From contig NZ_RPFZ01000001.1 of NCBI RefSeq assembly GCF_003815535.1, forward strand, positions 2,728,001-2,792,000: DNA of 64,000 nt, given 5' to 3'. Below, in pieces: positions 1-8,150 of this stretch (positions are counted from its first letter, which is position 1; every line of letters begins with the position of its first letter). Made by a program: the position numbers and the translations under genes. The notes beneath the pieces were generated by a model. That model saw only the letters and a program-made list of their open reading frames with translations. It was not told the DNA's origin and ran no database searches. The DNA comes from Aurantiacibacter spongiae. GTDB lineage: Bacteria > Pseudomonadota > Alphaproteobacteria > Sphingomonadales > Sphingomonadaceae.

Positions 1-1419
1 CCGGTCGGACAGTTCGGTGACGAAGCTGCGGTCGATCTTGAGTCGGTCGAAGGGCAGGGTTCGCAGCTGGGCGAGGCTGGAATAGCCGGTGCCGAAATCG
101 TCGAGGCTGATGCGGATGCCTTGGTTCTTCAGGCTGGTGACGATGGTGCGCACAGCGCCGATATTCTCGTGCAGGCAGGTTTCGGTGATTTCGATCTCGA
201 GCCGATGCGCGGGAAATCCGCTTTCCACCAGCAAATGCAGCAGCTTCTGCGCGAACCACGGATCGCGCAGTTGCAGCGGCGAGATGTTGACCGACAGCGA
301 CAGGTCCGGATGCCAGCCCTGCGCATCGCGCAGCGCCTGGCGGATCAGCTGTTCCGACATGGTCCCGATAAGGTCGATCTCTTCCGCGATGGGGATGAAT
401 ATCGCCGGGCTGACGAGGCTGTAACGCGGGCTCTTCCACCGCGCCAGCATCTCGAAGCCGACCAGCCCGCCCGTTTCGAGGTCGATCTGCTGTTCGTAGA
501 AGGGGACGAATTCGCCATTGGCGATGCCGGCGCGAATGCCGCGCTCCAGCTCGTTGCGGAAGCGCAGTTCGTCCTCCATCTGCGGTTCGAACCAGTAATA
601 GCGGTTCCGCCCGCGCTTCTTGGCGTGATACATGGCGATATCGGCGCGGTGAAGCAGCGTGTCGGCATCGCCCGGCGCGTCGGGATCGACGCCGGCCGCG
701 CGCTCGTTCCACCCGCTCGTGCCGCCGCCGTGGGCGATTCCCACCGACACGGTGGCATCGACTTCGATGCCGTCGGCCTCGACCGGCGCGGAAACCGCCT
801 CGATCAGATGCGTGACGAAGGCGTCCAGCCCCTCCCGTTCGGGCAGGAGAAAAGGCACGGCGAGCGCGAACTCGTCGCCGCCGATCCGCGCGACGATTCC
901 GTCTGCGGGGATCAGCGCGCCGATCCGCTGGGCGAAGGCGACCAGCACGCGGTCGCCCGTCTTGTGACCGTTGAGGTCGTTGATCTGCTTGAAATTGTCG
1001 AGGTCGATCATCAGGACGGCAACGTCACGCCCGGTGGCGCGCGCCTCTGCCGCCAGCCGGTCTATCGCGGCGGGACCGCTGCGGCGGTTGAGGCAATCGG
1101 TCAGCGGATCGCGTTCGGCCAGCTCGCGGGCCAGCACCTCGGCCGCCCGCCGTTCGGCCACCTCGCGGTTGAGGTCGCGATAGCGGCGCCAACCGAAGAT
1201 CAGCAGCGCGATGTTGAGCAGAACCGCATTGGTCAGAACCATGTCGGGCGCGGCGCCGGTCCCCATCCACGAGCGGACGATCTGGGGCATGACGGTCCCC
1301 CCCGTTCCCACGAACAGGATAATGGCGGCTACCGCGATGCCGAGCGCCGCCACGTCGCCTTCGGGCCGGCCCAACCAGCCGAATACCCGTCTGCGTTCGA
1401 TTTCCTCGCCGTTTCGCAA
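1..1419 (-). CDS. GGDEF-EAL cyclic-di-GMP signalling membrane protein (C-terminus cut by window edge)
   Basis: The reverse-strand frame is open from a stop at 1450-1452 down to base 1, so the end of the EAL domain lies outside the window. From a TTG start at 1419, preceded by GGGGGA nine bases upstream, two hydrophobic segments occur at about residues 23-40 and 60-76. A GGDEF domain follows (RDPLTDCLNRR, then an intact GGDEF at 180-184) and then an EAL domain. The signature in the EAL domain reads E-M-L (323-325) instead of E-A-L, but the downstream residues SVNIS, EITET, DDFGTGYSSL and LKIDRSF are present. Both c-di-GMP synthesis and hydrolysis are therefore possible. The start codon is uncertain because no ATG lies at the N-terminus before residue 46 of this frame. 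Confidence 0.85.
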   Translation of the reverse strand, partial: MRNGEEIERRRVFGWLGRPEGDVAALGIAVAAIILFVGTGGTVMPQIVRSWMGTGAAPDMVLTNAVLLNIALLIFGWRRYRDLNREVAERRAAEVLARELAERDPLTDCLNRRSGPAAIDRLAAEARATGRDVAVLMIDLDNFKQINDLNGHKTGDRVLVAFAQRIGALIPADGIVARIGGDEFALAVPFLLPEREGLDAFVTHLIEAVSAPVEADGIEVDATVSVGIAHGGGTSGWNERAAGVDPDAPGDADTLLHRADIAMYHAKKRGRNRYYWFEPQMEDELRFRNELERGIRAGIANGEFVPFYEQQIDLETGGLVGFEMLARWKSPRYSLVSPAIFIPIAEEIDLIGTMSEQLIRQALRDAQGWHPDLSLSVNISPLQLRDPWFAQKLLHLLVESGFPAHRLEIEITETCLHENIGAVRTIVTSLKNQGIRISLDDFGTGYSSLAQLRTLPFDRLKIDRSFVTELSDR

Positions 1420-1548
1420 AGGCGTATGTCCCCCGGTCCAGACCAGCAGCTATCGGGGAACATGATAACTTTTCCGTTAATTGCCCCGCGCGTCCGACCC
1501 CGGTAGGGACCGCCCCATCTGGCAATGCAAAAGCATGGGAGATCAGGT

Positions 1549-1971
1549 TTGGCCGGCTACTGGCTCATCAAGTCCGAACCACACAAATATTCCTGGGACG
1601 ACCTGGTGGCGGACGGGGAAACCATCTGGGACGGGGTCCGCAATCACCGCGCATCGAACAACATGCGCGCGATGACGAAGGGTGACCAGCTGTTCTACTA
1701 CCACTCGGTCAAGGGCAAGGAGATCGTCGGTATCGCTACGGTGAGCGAGGCCGGACTGACCGATCCGACCGACCCGGAAGGCAAATGGGCGACGGTGAAG
1801 GTGAAGCCTGTCGAGAAGCTCTCCCGGCCGGTTTCGCTGAAGGAGATCAAGGCGAGCGAGGCGCTCGGCGGTATCGAGCTGGTTCGCCTTTCCCGCCTGT
1901 CGGTTGCCGAGATAACGCCAGACGAATGGACGGAAATCCTCGCCATCTCGAAGCGGGCACCCGGAACATAG
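1549..1971 (+). CDS. EVE domain-containing protein
   Basis: This is a 140-residue single-domain protein of the EVE (PUA-like, DUF589) family. Members bind modified bases in nucleic acids and often sit near DNA/RNA modification genes; the biological role of stand-alone alphaproteobacterial copies is not settled. The family's N-terminal YWLIKSEP motif begins at residue 3, followed by WDGVRNHRA and the central FYYHS motif. I chose TTG at 1549 because GGGAG lies seven bases upstream and the family normally starts just before YWL. The in-frame ATG at 1525 would add eight residues and has no Shine-Dalgarno sequence. The last codons overlap the promoter of the following csbD gene. Confidence 0.85.
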   Translation: MAGYWLIKSEPHKYSWDDLVADGETIWDGVRNHRASNNMRAMTKGDQLFYYHSVKGKEIVGIATVSEAGLTDPTDPEGKWATVKVKPVEKLSRPVSLKEIKASEALGGIELVRLSRLSVAEITPDEWTEILAISKRAPGT

Positions 1972-1988
1972 CGCCCCTCCCCCGCGTT
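1963..1988 (+). promoter_or_regulatory. EcfG-type general stress response promoter for csbD
   Basis: GGAAC at 1963-1967 and CGTT at 1985-1988 are separated by 17 bases. This is the known alphaproteobacterial EcfG consensus layout. It lies about 55 bases upstream of csbD, a typical general-stress gene, and overlaps the 3' end of the EVE gene. Confidence 0.65.
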
Positions 1989-2042
1989 AATTGGGCAAGA
2001 GGCGCGAAGGACCGTGCCGCAAGCAGACCAAGGAGAACCATC

Positions 2043-2213
2043 ATGGGTGAATTCACCGAAAAGGTTAAGGGCAACGCCAACGAAGCCGTCGGCAACGTGA
2101 AGCAGGAATCGGGCAATCCCGAAACCCGCGCCGAGGGCCGCCGTCAGGAAAAGAAGGGCGAAGCCCAGCAGCTGAAGGGCGAGGTCGAGGGCGAACTCGG
2201 CAACGACATCTGA
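2043..2213 (+). CDS. CsbD family stress protein
   Basis: This small (56 aa), highly charged and hydrophilic protein has the CsbD layout: an N-terminal KVKGNANEAVGNVK segment and a second K-G-E-A-Q-x-L-K-G-E-V-E-G repeat. CsbD proteins are abundant general-stress proteins of unknown molecular function in many bacteria. AGGAG lies seven bases upstream of the ATG, and an EcfG-type promoter lies upstream, so induction in the general stress response is likely. A strong hairpin terminator follows the stop codon, making the gene a monocistronic unit. Confidence 0.9.
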   Translation: MGEFTEKVKGNANEAVGNVKQESGNPETRAEGRRQEKKGEAQQLKGEVEGELGNDI

Positions 2214-2234
2214 TCCCTGCGACCAGACACGATG

Positions 2235-2264
2235 AAAAGGGCCATCCGTGCGGGTGGCCCTTTT
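2235..2264 (+). terminator. Rho-independent terminator after csbD
   Basis: A perfect 10-bp stem (AAAAGGGCCA at 2235-2244 with TGGCCCTTTT at 2255-2264) has a 10-base loop and a T run. A flanking A run on the other strand means it could also stop transcription of the convergent ThDP enzyme gene. Confidence 0.85.
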
Positions 2265-2279
2265 CTCATGCGCGGGCGG

Positions 2280-3947
2280 TCAGTCCGATCCAGCCCGTTC
2301 GCGCAGGCCGCTGACGGTCAGGCCGCCGGGAGCCAGCTGCTCGATATCGGTGATGCAGTGGATCAGTCGGATGCCCTTGCGCTCCGTCGCCTCTTGCAGC
2401 GCCGCGTCGAATTCGGCGTTGGTCGCGACCCGCTCGCCCCAGCCGCCATAGCTTCTGGCCATCATGGCGAAGTCGGGATTGGCGAGGTGCGTCGCCGCCT
2501 CGCGCCCGGGAAATTCGCGTTCCTGGTGCATGCGGATCGTGCCGTAGGTGGAATTGTCGAACAGGATTACCAGCAGATCCAGCCCGTATTGCGCCGCGGT
2601 CGCCAGTTCCTGCCCGTTCATCAGGAAATCGCCGTCGCCCGCGGCCGCGACCACGAAGCGATCGGGATGGCGCAGCCGCGCCGCGACCGCCGCCGGAACG
2701 CCGTAGCCCATCGCCCCCGCCGTCGGCGCGAGCTGTCCGGGCCAGCCTTCGTAACGCCAGTAGCGGTGCCACCATCCGGCAAAATTGCCAGCGCCGTTGC
2801 AGATGATCGAATCGGCAGGGAGCAGCCGCCGGACGCTCGCCATGGCGCGGGTGAGGTCGAGGTCGTAATGCGCGTCCTCGTGCGGGGTGGACCATTCCTC
2901 CCATTCGCGATGCGCCTCGCCCCCCGCATCGAAGGGCAGGGCGTCCTCGTCGTCCCACAGCGCCGCACTTTCCGAAAATTCGGCCATGTCCGCACAGATC
3001 GCCAGATCGGCGCGATAGACTCGGCCGAGTTCTTCCGGATCCGGGTGAACGTGAATCAGCCGCTGATCGGGGTGATCGGGCGTGACGAGCGCGTACCCGT
3101 CGGTGGTCGCTTCACCCATCCGGGCGCCGACCACCAGCAGCAGATCGGCCTGCCGTACCCGTTCCGCCAGTTTCGGATTGGGTCCGTAACCCAGATTGCC
3201 GGCATAGACGGGCGATGACGCGGGCAGCGTGTCCTGCCGGCGAAAGGGAAAGGCGACGGGCAGGCCCAGCCGGTTTGCGAACTCGGCGAAATAGTGCCGG
3301 CTGCGCGCGTTCCAGCCGGCGCCGCCGACGATGGCGACCGGCGCGGCGGCGTCGGCCAGCATCCGCATCATCGTCGCCATCGCATCGGGGCAGGGGGCCT
3401 GCGCGGGGCGGGTGACGCATGGGCGCACGGGCGCGGCGATGCCTGTTTCGTGCAGCATGTCCTCGGGCAGGGCAAGAACCACCGGGCCGGGGCGTCCGGA
3501 TATCGCGGTCGACCAGGCGCGGGCCACGTATTCGGGGATCCGCTCCGCATCGTCGATCCGTGCCGCCCACTTGCAGATCGGCCCGAAGAAGGCGGGAAAG
3601 TCGATCTCCTGAAACCCCTCCCGGTCGCGCATGGAGCGGGCAACGTCGCCCACGAACAGCACCATCGGCTGCGAATCCTGCATCGCGACGTGGACGCCGA
3701 TACTGGCATTGGTCGCCCCCGGCCCGCGGGTGACGAAGGCCACGCCCGGCCGCCCCGTCATCGTCCCGTCGGCGCACGCCATGTAGGCGACGCCGCCCTC
3801 CTGCCGGCAGGTGATCGTCTCGATCGCCTCGTGCCGTGCGAGCGAATCGAGGGCGGGGAGGAAGCTTTCCCCCGGTACGGTGAACACCCGGTCGCAGCCC
3901 TGTTCGGCAAGGCAGGCGACGAGCAGGTCGGCAGCGGTCATGGTCAT
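2280..3947 (-). CDS. Thiamine-pyrophosphate-dependent enzyme, acetolactate synthase-like
   Basis: About 555 residues with the three-domain layout of the acetolactate synthase / benzoylformate decarboxylase superfamily. The ThDP-activating Glu is at residue 50 (CRQEGG), a central Rossmann-like domain begins around 190, and the C-terminal ThDP/Mg motif is GDGD (437) with its Asn at 465 (LFDN). The substrate cannot be read from the sequence. The gene has no ilvN-type regulatory subunit next to it, so biosynthetic acetolactate synthase is less likely than an IlvB-like decarboxylase or carboligase. I chose ATG 3947; ATG 3941 is equally possible, and the frame remains open up to 4016. Transcription converges on csbD through a shared terminator. 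Confidence 0.85.
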   Translation of the reverse strand: MTMTAADLLVACLAEQGCDRVFTVPGESFLPALDSLARHEAIETITCRQEGGVAYMACADGTMTGRPGVAFVTRGPGATNASIGVHVAMQDSQPMVLFVGDVARSMRDREGFQEIDFPAFFGPICKWAARIDDAERIPEYVARAWSTAISGRPGPVVLALPEDMLHETGIAAPVRPCVTRPAQAPCPDAMATMMRMLADAAAPVAIVGGAGWNARSRHYFAEFANRLGLPVAFPFRRQDTLPASSPVYAGNLGYGPNPKLAERVRQADLLLVVGARMGEATTDGYALVTPDHPDQRLIHVHPDPEELGRVYRADLAICADMAEFSESAALWDDEDALPFDAGGEAHREWEEWSTPHEDAHYDLDLTRAMASVRRLLPADSIICNGAGNFAGWWHRYWRYEGWPGQLAPTAGAMGYGVPAAVAARLRHPDRFVVAAAGDGDFLMNGQELATAAQYGLDLLVILFDNSTYGTIRMHQEREFPGREAATHLANPDFAMMARSYGGWGERVATNAEFDAALQEATERKGIRLIHCITDIEQLAPGGLTVSGLRERAGSD

Positions 3948-4085
3948 GTCTAGGGGGTTAGCCCTAGCGCCGGTCCGCGGCAACATATCCCCGGATCGTT
4001 TCGCCCGCCCTGGCAACCGTCCCAGCCGTGGACAGGCGGGAAAGGCCGGGGCACAAAAGGTTACCGAAACGTTAATAGCTGCATC

Positions 4086-4289
4086 ATGAGACGCGCATTA
4101 GTCCTGACCGATGAATCGGCTCGCCACCCCTTCCGGGCCTCGCTGCCCCCTCACGTGCTTGCCCGCGCGAACGAGGTCGAGCCGACGGTGCCCTGGCGCC
4201 TGAAGCTGGGCCTGACGCGGCGGGAGATCGAAACGGTCGCGGCGACCTACGCCGCCGGCTTCCTCGCCACGCTCACCTTCTTCGCCTGA
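4086..4289 (+). CDS. Small hypothetical protein (67 aa)
   Basis: I do not recognise this gene. The ATG is followed by a basic/polar N-terminus (MRRALVLTDESARHPFRA), a central segment ending in RLKLGLTRREIETVAATY, and a short hydrophobic C-terminus that might touch the membrane. It lies between the divergent ThDP enzyme gene and the convergent MFS gene, and no better gene covers the space. TTAC-N7-TTAA (4061-4075), one mismatch from a CtrA-type full site, ends ten bases before the ATG. There is no clear Shine-Dalgarno sequence. It may be a real lineage-specific small protein, but coding is not proven. Confidence 0.5.
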   Translation: MRRALVLTDESARHPFRASLPPHVLARANEVEPTVPWRLKLGLTRREIETVAATYAAGFLATLTFFA

Positions 4290-4293
4290 TCCG

Positions 4294-5643
4294 TCACCCC
4301 CGCCCGCCGGGGATGGGCAGCGGGTCGGGCTGATCGGAGGCCAGTTCCGCCAGGTGGAGCCGGCGGCCGAGCCATGCCGAAACCAGGCACATCGCAGCGC
4401 TCAGCAGGAGCTGTTCGGCCAGCGGCACGCCCAGCCCGCTCAAGCCCATCGCCAGCAGCGCGCCGACCACCATCGCGCCGGAGTTTACGATGTTGTTCGC
4501 TGCCACCGCGCGGCTCGCCTTGTTGGTCGCCACCTTGGTGGTGAGGAACGCATAGAGCGGCACCACGAACATGCCGCCGAACACCGCGATCAGCAGCAGG
4601 CTGGCGAGCACCGCCCAGGCGAGCGGATGGGAAAGGAAGGTGCCGATACCCATCAGGCTTTCGTCCACCACCGTGCGGTTCCATTCCCGGCAGATGACGT
4701 AGAACACCGCCACCATCGCCCCCATCGCCAGCACCGATGCCGGGGAATAGCGGGCCGAAACGCGCCCCTTCAGCAGCATGTTGACCGCCACCGATCCGAT
4801 GGCGACCCCGATGGAGAAGAACACCAGGAACAGGCTCGCGACCGCCGGATCGGCGAACAGCACGTTCTTGGCGAGCGGCGGGAACTGGATGAACAGCACG
4901 CTGCCGATGGTCCAGAAGAAGCTAATGGCGAGGATGGCGTAGAACACCTCCCGATTGCGCGAAACGTCGCGCACCATGGTCCACGACGAGGTGAAGGGGT
5001 TGAAATCGACCCGCTCCGGCTCGCCCATCGGCGGGGCTGGGGGAACCCGCCGGCTGACCATGTAGCCGATCAGCGCGAAGCCGATCACGCCCAGCGCGGC
5101 GACCTCCACCATTTCCGCCAGGAAGCCTGCCAGGATGGTGCCGGCCATGATGGCGAGATAGGTGCCCGCCTCCACCAGGCCGGTGCCGGCCAGCACCTCG
5201 TCCTTTTTCAGATGCTGCGGCAGGATCGCATACTTGATCGGACCGAAAAAGGTGGAGTGGACGCCCATCGCGAACAACGCCAGCATCAGCAGCGGGATCG
5301 CCAGCCAGTCCACCGCGGTATCCTGCCAGGCCAGCACCAGCCCCGCCGCGCCGATCGTCATGATGCCGATTTCCGCCGCCTTCACGATGCGGATGATGCG
5401 CGCCTTGTCGCGCAGGTCCGCCAGCTGGCCGGCGATTGCGGACAGCAGGAAGAACGGCACGATGAACACGGCCGACGCGATGCCGGAGAACAGCGTTTCG
5501 GTGTCGGGGGAACTGTACACCTTGTAAACGACGAACAGCACCATCGTCGTCTTGTAGACATTGTCGTTGAAGGCGTTGAGCAGCTGCGTGGCGAAGAGCG
5601 GAACGAAGCGGCGCTGGCGCAGCAGGTGCATGGATGTGAACAT
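4294..5643 (-). CDS. MFS transporter, LplT/Aas-like (lysophospholipid or related carrier)
   Basis: 449 residues with about 12 hydrophobic segments. The N-terminus carries the LplT-type signature: RRFVPLFATQLLNAFNDNVYK near residue 10 and FGPIKYAILPQHL near residue 135. In enterobacteria LplT flips lysophospholipids inward for re-acylation by Aas. In many alphaproteobacteria the same carrier domain is fused to acyltransferase and ligase domains. Here only the carrier domain is present and no acyltransferase is adjacent, so the substrate is inferred. ATG 5643 and ATG 5631 are both usable starts. Confidence 0.8.
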   Translation of the reverse strand: MFTSMHLLRQRRFVPLFATQLLNAFNDNVYKTTMVLFVVYKVYSSPDTETLFSGIASAVFIVPFFLLSAIAGQLADLRDKARIIRIVKAAEIGIMTIGAAGLVLAWQDTAVDWLAIPLLMLALFAMGVHSTFFGPIKYAILPQHLKKDEVLAGTGLVEAGTYLAIMAGTILAGFLAEMVEVAALGVIGFALIGYMVSRRVPPAPPMGEPERVDFNPFTSSWTMVRDVSRNREVFYAILAISFFWTIGSVLFIQFPPLAKNVLFADPAVASLFLVFFSIGVAIGSVAVNMLLKGRVSARYSPASVLAMGAMVAVFYVICREWNRTVVDESLMGIGTFLSHPLAWAVLASLLLIAVFGGMFVVPLYAFLTTKVATNKASRAVAANNIVNSGAMVVGALLAMGLSGLGVPLAEQLLLSAAMCLVSAWLGRRLHLAELASDQPDPLPIPGGRG

Positions 5644-5760
5644 CGTTGCGCGGCGCTGCCTTCGCGAATTGCCTCAACCCGGTCCGTCCGGCCCTAGAAG
5701 ATGAAAAGCGGCCACGCCACGCTTTTTCCCGCGATCATAAACCGCTAGGGGTGCGCCGGC

Positions 5761-6369
5761 ATGTGGACCTTGCCCAACATCCTTACCCTCAGCCGCATCC
5801 TGACGCTGCCGCTGCTCGCCTTCCTGCTGTGGTGGCCCGGCTGGGCGCTGGGCTATTACCTCGCCTTCGGACTGTACTGCCTGATGGGCATTACCGATTA
5901 TTTCGACGGGATGCTGGCGCGTTCGAGCGGGGCGGTGTCGAAGCTGGGCATCTTCCTCGATCCCATCGCCGACAAGATCATGGTGGCGACCGTGATCCTG
6001 GTGCTGGCGGCGCAGGGCATGCTGCGCGGGCCCTATGTGGGCGATCTGCACGTCATCGCCGGGCTGGTCATCCTGATGCGCGAGATCGCCGTTTCGGGAT
6101 TGCGCGAATTTCTCGGCGGGCTCCAGGTGAGCATGCCGGTATCCAAGCTCGCCAAATGGAAGACGACCTTCCAGCTCGTCGCCCTTGGCGCGCTGATCCT
6201 GGGCGGGGCGGTTCATGGGGCGCCCTGCACCTCGCTGGATATGTATTGCGGTACGCTGGAGGACCAGTGGATCCGCGTGGTCGGACTGTTCAGCCTGTGG
6301 GCGGCGGCGATCCTGACCGTCATCACCGGCTGGGATTACCTGCGCGTCGGCCTGAAGCACATGGACTAG
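5761..6369 (+). CDS. pgsA: CDP-diacylglycerol--glycerol-3-phosphate 3-phosphatidyltransferase
   Basis: This membrane enzyme makes phosphatidylglycerol phosphate from CDP-diacylglycerol and glycerol 3-phosphate, the committed step towards phosphatidylglycerol and cardiolipin. The complete CDP-alcohol phosphatidyltransferase motif is visible: D46-x2-D49-G50-x2-A53-R54-x8-G63-x3-D67-x3-D71. The 202-residue length and the N-terminal MWTLPNILTLSRI segment fit PgsA rather than PssA. The gene starts 117 bases after the divergent MFS gene. Confidence 0.93.
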   Translation: MWTLPNILTLSRILTLPLLAFLLWWPGWALGYYLAFGLYCLMGITDYFDGMLARSSGAVSKLGIFLDPIADKIMVATVILVLAAQGMLRGPYVGDLHVIAGLVILMREIAVSGLREFLGGLQVSMPVSKLAKWKTTFQLVALGALILGGAVHGAPCTSLDMYCGTLEDQWIRVVGLFSLWAAAILTVITGWDYLRVGLKHMD

Positions 6370-6404
6370 CCGGAACGGCGGCGTTCCCGCCCCGTTCGGG
6401 AGCC

Positions 6405-6911
6405 ATGAAACACGCTCTTCTGGCTCTCCCGTTCACCGTCACCCTTGCCGCCTGCGGCGGTTCCAAGGGCGCCCCGCCGGATGCCGCAACGACGGGGGAA
6501 GCGGCGCCGACACCCGGCCCGTCCATGACGGCGCACGGTGTCTCGCCCGCCCCCGGCGCGCCCGCGCCCGCGCTGGCGCATGAGGCGATCGGAGATTACG
6601 GCATCAGCAAAGGGGTCTATAGCAGCGACCGGTGCCCGCCCGCGCTCGCCAGTCTCAAGACCTTCGACGGCACCGGTTTCAACTCGCGCAATTCGGTGGA
6701 TTGCCGCTTCACCCATACCTCGCGCGAGGGGGATACCTATCGCGGATCACAGACCTGCACCGACACCTATTCGAACGACGAGCGCACCGACGATCTTGCC
6801 CTGACGGTGCGCAGCAGGACGCGCTTCACCCTGACCGACGAATACGGCACGCAGACCTACGACCTGTGCCCGGACGAAAGGCTGGCGGACTGGCAGCCGT
6901 CCGCCGGCTGA
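6405..6911 (+). CDS. Hypothetical lipoprotein
   Basis: 168 residues. The N-terminus is a lipoprotein signal peptide (MKHALLALPFTVTLAAC, lipobox LAA|C with Cys17), followed by a Pro/Ala-rich linker to about residue 60. A compact C-terminal domain of about 105 residues contains three Cys residues beyond the lipobox Cys that may form disulfides. I do not recognise the domain. It follows pgsA by 35 bases, which contain a small hairpin (GGAACG/CGTTCC), and converges on the serine hydrolase gene. A cell-envelope role is inferred only from the signal peptide. Confidence 0.7.
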   Translation: MKHALLALPFTVTLAACGGSKGAPPDAATTGEAAPTPGPSMTAHGVSPAPGAPAPALAHEAIGDYGISKGVYSSDRCPPALASLKTFDGTGFNSRNSVDCRFTHTSREGDTYRGSQTCTDTYSNDERTDDLALTVRSRTRFTLTDEYGTQTYDLCPDERLADWQPSAG

Positions 6912-6917
6912 CCGCGT

Positions 6918-8087
6918 TCAGGAGTCGGCTTCCGCCGCGCTCTCGCCTTGCGCTTTGCCGCTTTGCAGCGCTTCGTCGAAAGCGATAACGGCGCGCGTGA
7001 CCTTCTGCATCATCGCCATGCGCTCTATGGTCGGGCGCCGGGTCCAGCCGATCAGCACGGCGACGGCGTAGGTGCGTCCCCCGGGCGAGATGACCAGACC
7101 GACATCGTTGTAGCCCGACTGGCGACCTTCGAAGAACTGGCCGGTGCCCGTCTTGTGCGCGACCACCCAGTCGCCTTCGCGCCCGCCTCGCAGGCGGCGC
7201 GGACCGCTATGCGTGCGCTTCAGCGTCTCGATCATCAGCCGCGTCGAGCGCTCCGACAGCAATTCGCCGCGGGCGAGGCGCGACAGGGCATGAACCATGC
7301 CGAGCGGCGTCGCCCCGTCGATGGGATCGTCCAGATAGGCTTCGAACGCCGCGCGCCGCTTCGCCTCGGGCACCTTGTCGCGCGCATCGAAGAACGCATT
7401 GGCGATCGAGTAACGCGGCTTCCAATCGACGCCCGCGATCATGCTCTGCTTGGTGATCTCGTCGGTGCCGAACCGCACCCCCGTGATATCGTGCCGCGCC
7501 ATCATGGTGCTGACGGCCGCCGGCCCGCCGACCGCCTCGAGAATGGCGTTGTTGGCGGTGTTGTCGCTATGCGTGAGGGCCTGTTCCATCAGCTCCCGCG
7601 GCGTCGTGCGGACCGATCCGCGAAGCAGGATTTCGGCCCGGATCGGCTGGTGAAAGAGCGTCAGATCCTTTCGCGTGAGCACGATCGTCCGGTCGAGATC
7701 CAGCTCGCCGCGATCCGCCTGGTCCAGCGCGGTCAGCGAGACCCAGAACTTGCTCACGCTCTGCTGGGGCAGCATCCGTTCGCCGTTATAGGCGGTGGTC
7801 CAGCCGGCATCGACATCCTCGACCGCGATACCGAGCAGGCCGCCGAAATCCTCGCCCAGCGAATCGATCGTCTGCGCAAGGTCCGCGCGCGCGTCCTCGA
7901 CATAGGGGGCGGGCGGGGGCGGCGGCGGCGGCGGTTCGGGCGCGGCAGCGGGCGAAGAGGCAGGCGTGGGCGCCGCGCCGTTCAGCGTGACGCCATAGGG
8001 CTGGCGCGGTTCGTCCGCCGTGCCGCACCCCGCAAGGGCGAGGGCAACAAGGGCGGGAAGGGTGCGGGAAATTCGGAACATCGTCAC
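6918..8087 (-). CDS. Serine hydrolase of the class A beta-lactamase fold, lipoprotein
   Basis: 389 residues. A lipobox (LALAGC, Cys21) is followed by a Pro/Ala-rich linker with a run of eight prolines. The catalytic domain has S110-x-x-K113 (SVSK), S174-D-N176 and K312-T-G314, the three core motifs of penicillin-recognising serine enzymes, in class A spacing. The omega-loop motif ExxLN, which supplies the deacylating Glu in true class A beta-lactamases, is not evident, and about 50 extra residues occupy that region. It may therefore be a D,D-peptidase or esterase-like relative rather than a resistance enzyme. It would be anchored in the envelope. An alternative start lies at the second ATG (8081). 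Confidence 0.75.
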   Translation of the reverse strand: MTMFRISRTLPALVALALAGCGTADEPRQPYGVTLNGAAPTPASSPAAAPEPPPPPPPPAPYVEDARADLAQTIDSLGEDFGGLLGIAVEDVDAGWTTAYNGERMLPQQSVSKFWVSLTALDQADRGELDLDRTIVLTRKDLTLFHQPIRAEILLRGSVRTTPRELMEQALTHSDNTANNAILEAVGGPAAVSTMMARHDITGVRFGTDEITKQSMIAGVDWKPRYSIANAFFDARDKVPEAKRRAAFEAYLDDPIDGATPLGMVHALSRLARGELLSERSTRLMIETLKRTHSGPRRLRGGREGDWVVAHKTGTGQFFEGRQSGYNDVGLVISPGGRTYAVAVLIGWTRRPTIERMAMMQKVTRAVIAFDEALQSGKAQGESAAEADS

Positions 8088-8150
8088 ATCAATCCTAACG
8101 GGCGGACCCGCCTATCTTTCCGAAAAGGCTGGATGAAACCGGCGTTTCGC

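Noticed and set aside
1457-1478. GGAAC-N13-CGTT upstream of the EVE gene
   Set aside because: The spacer is too short for an EcfG promoter.
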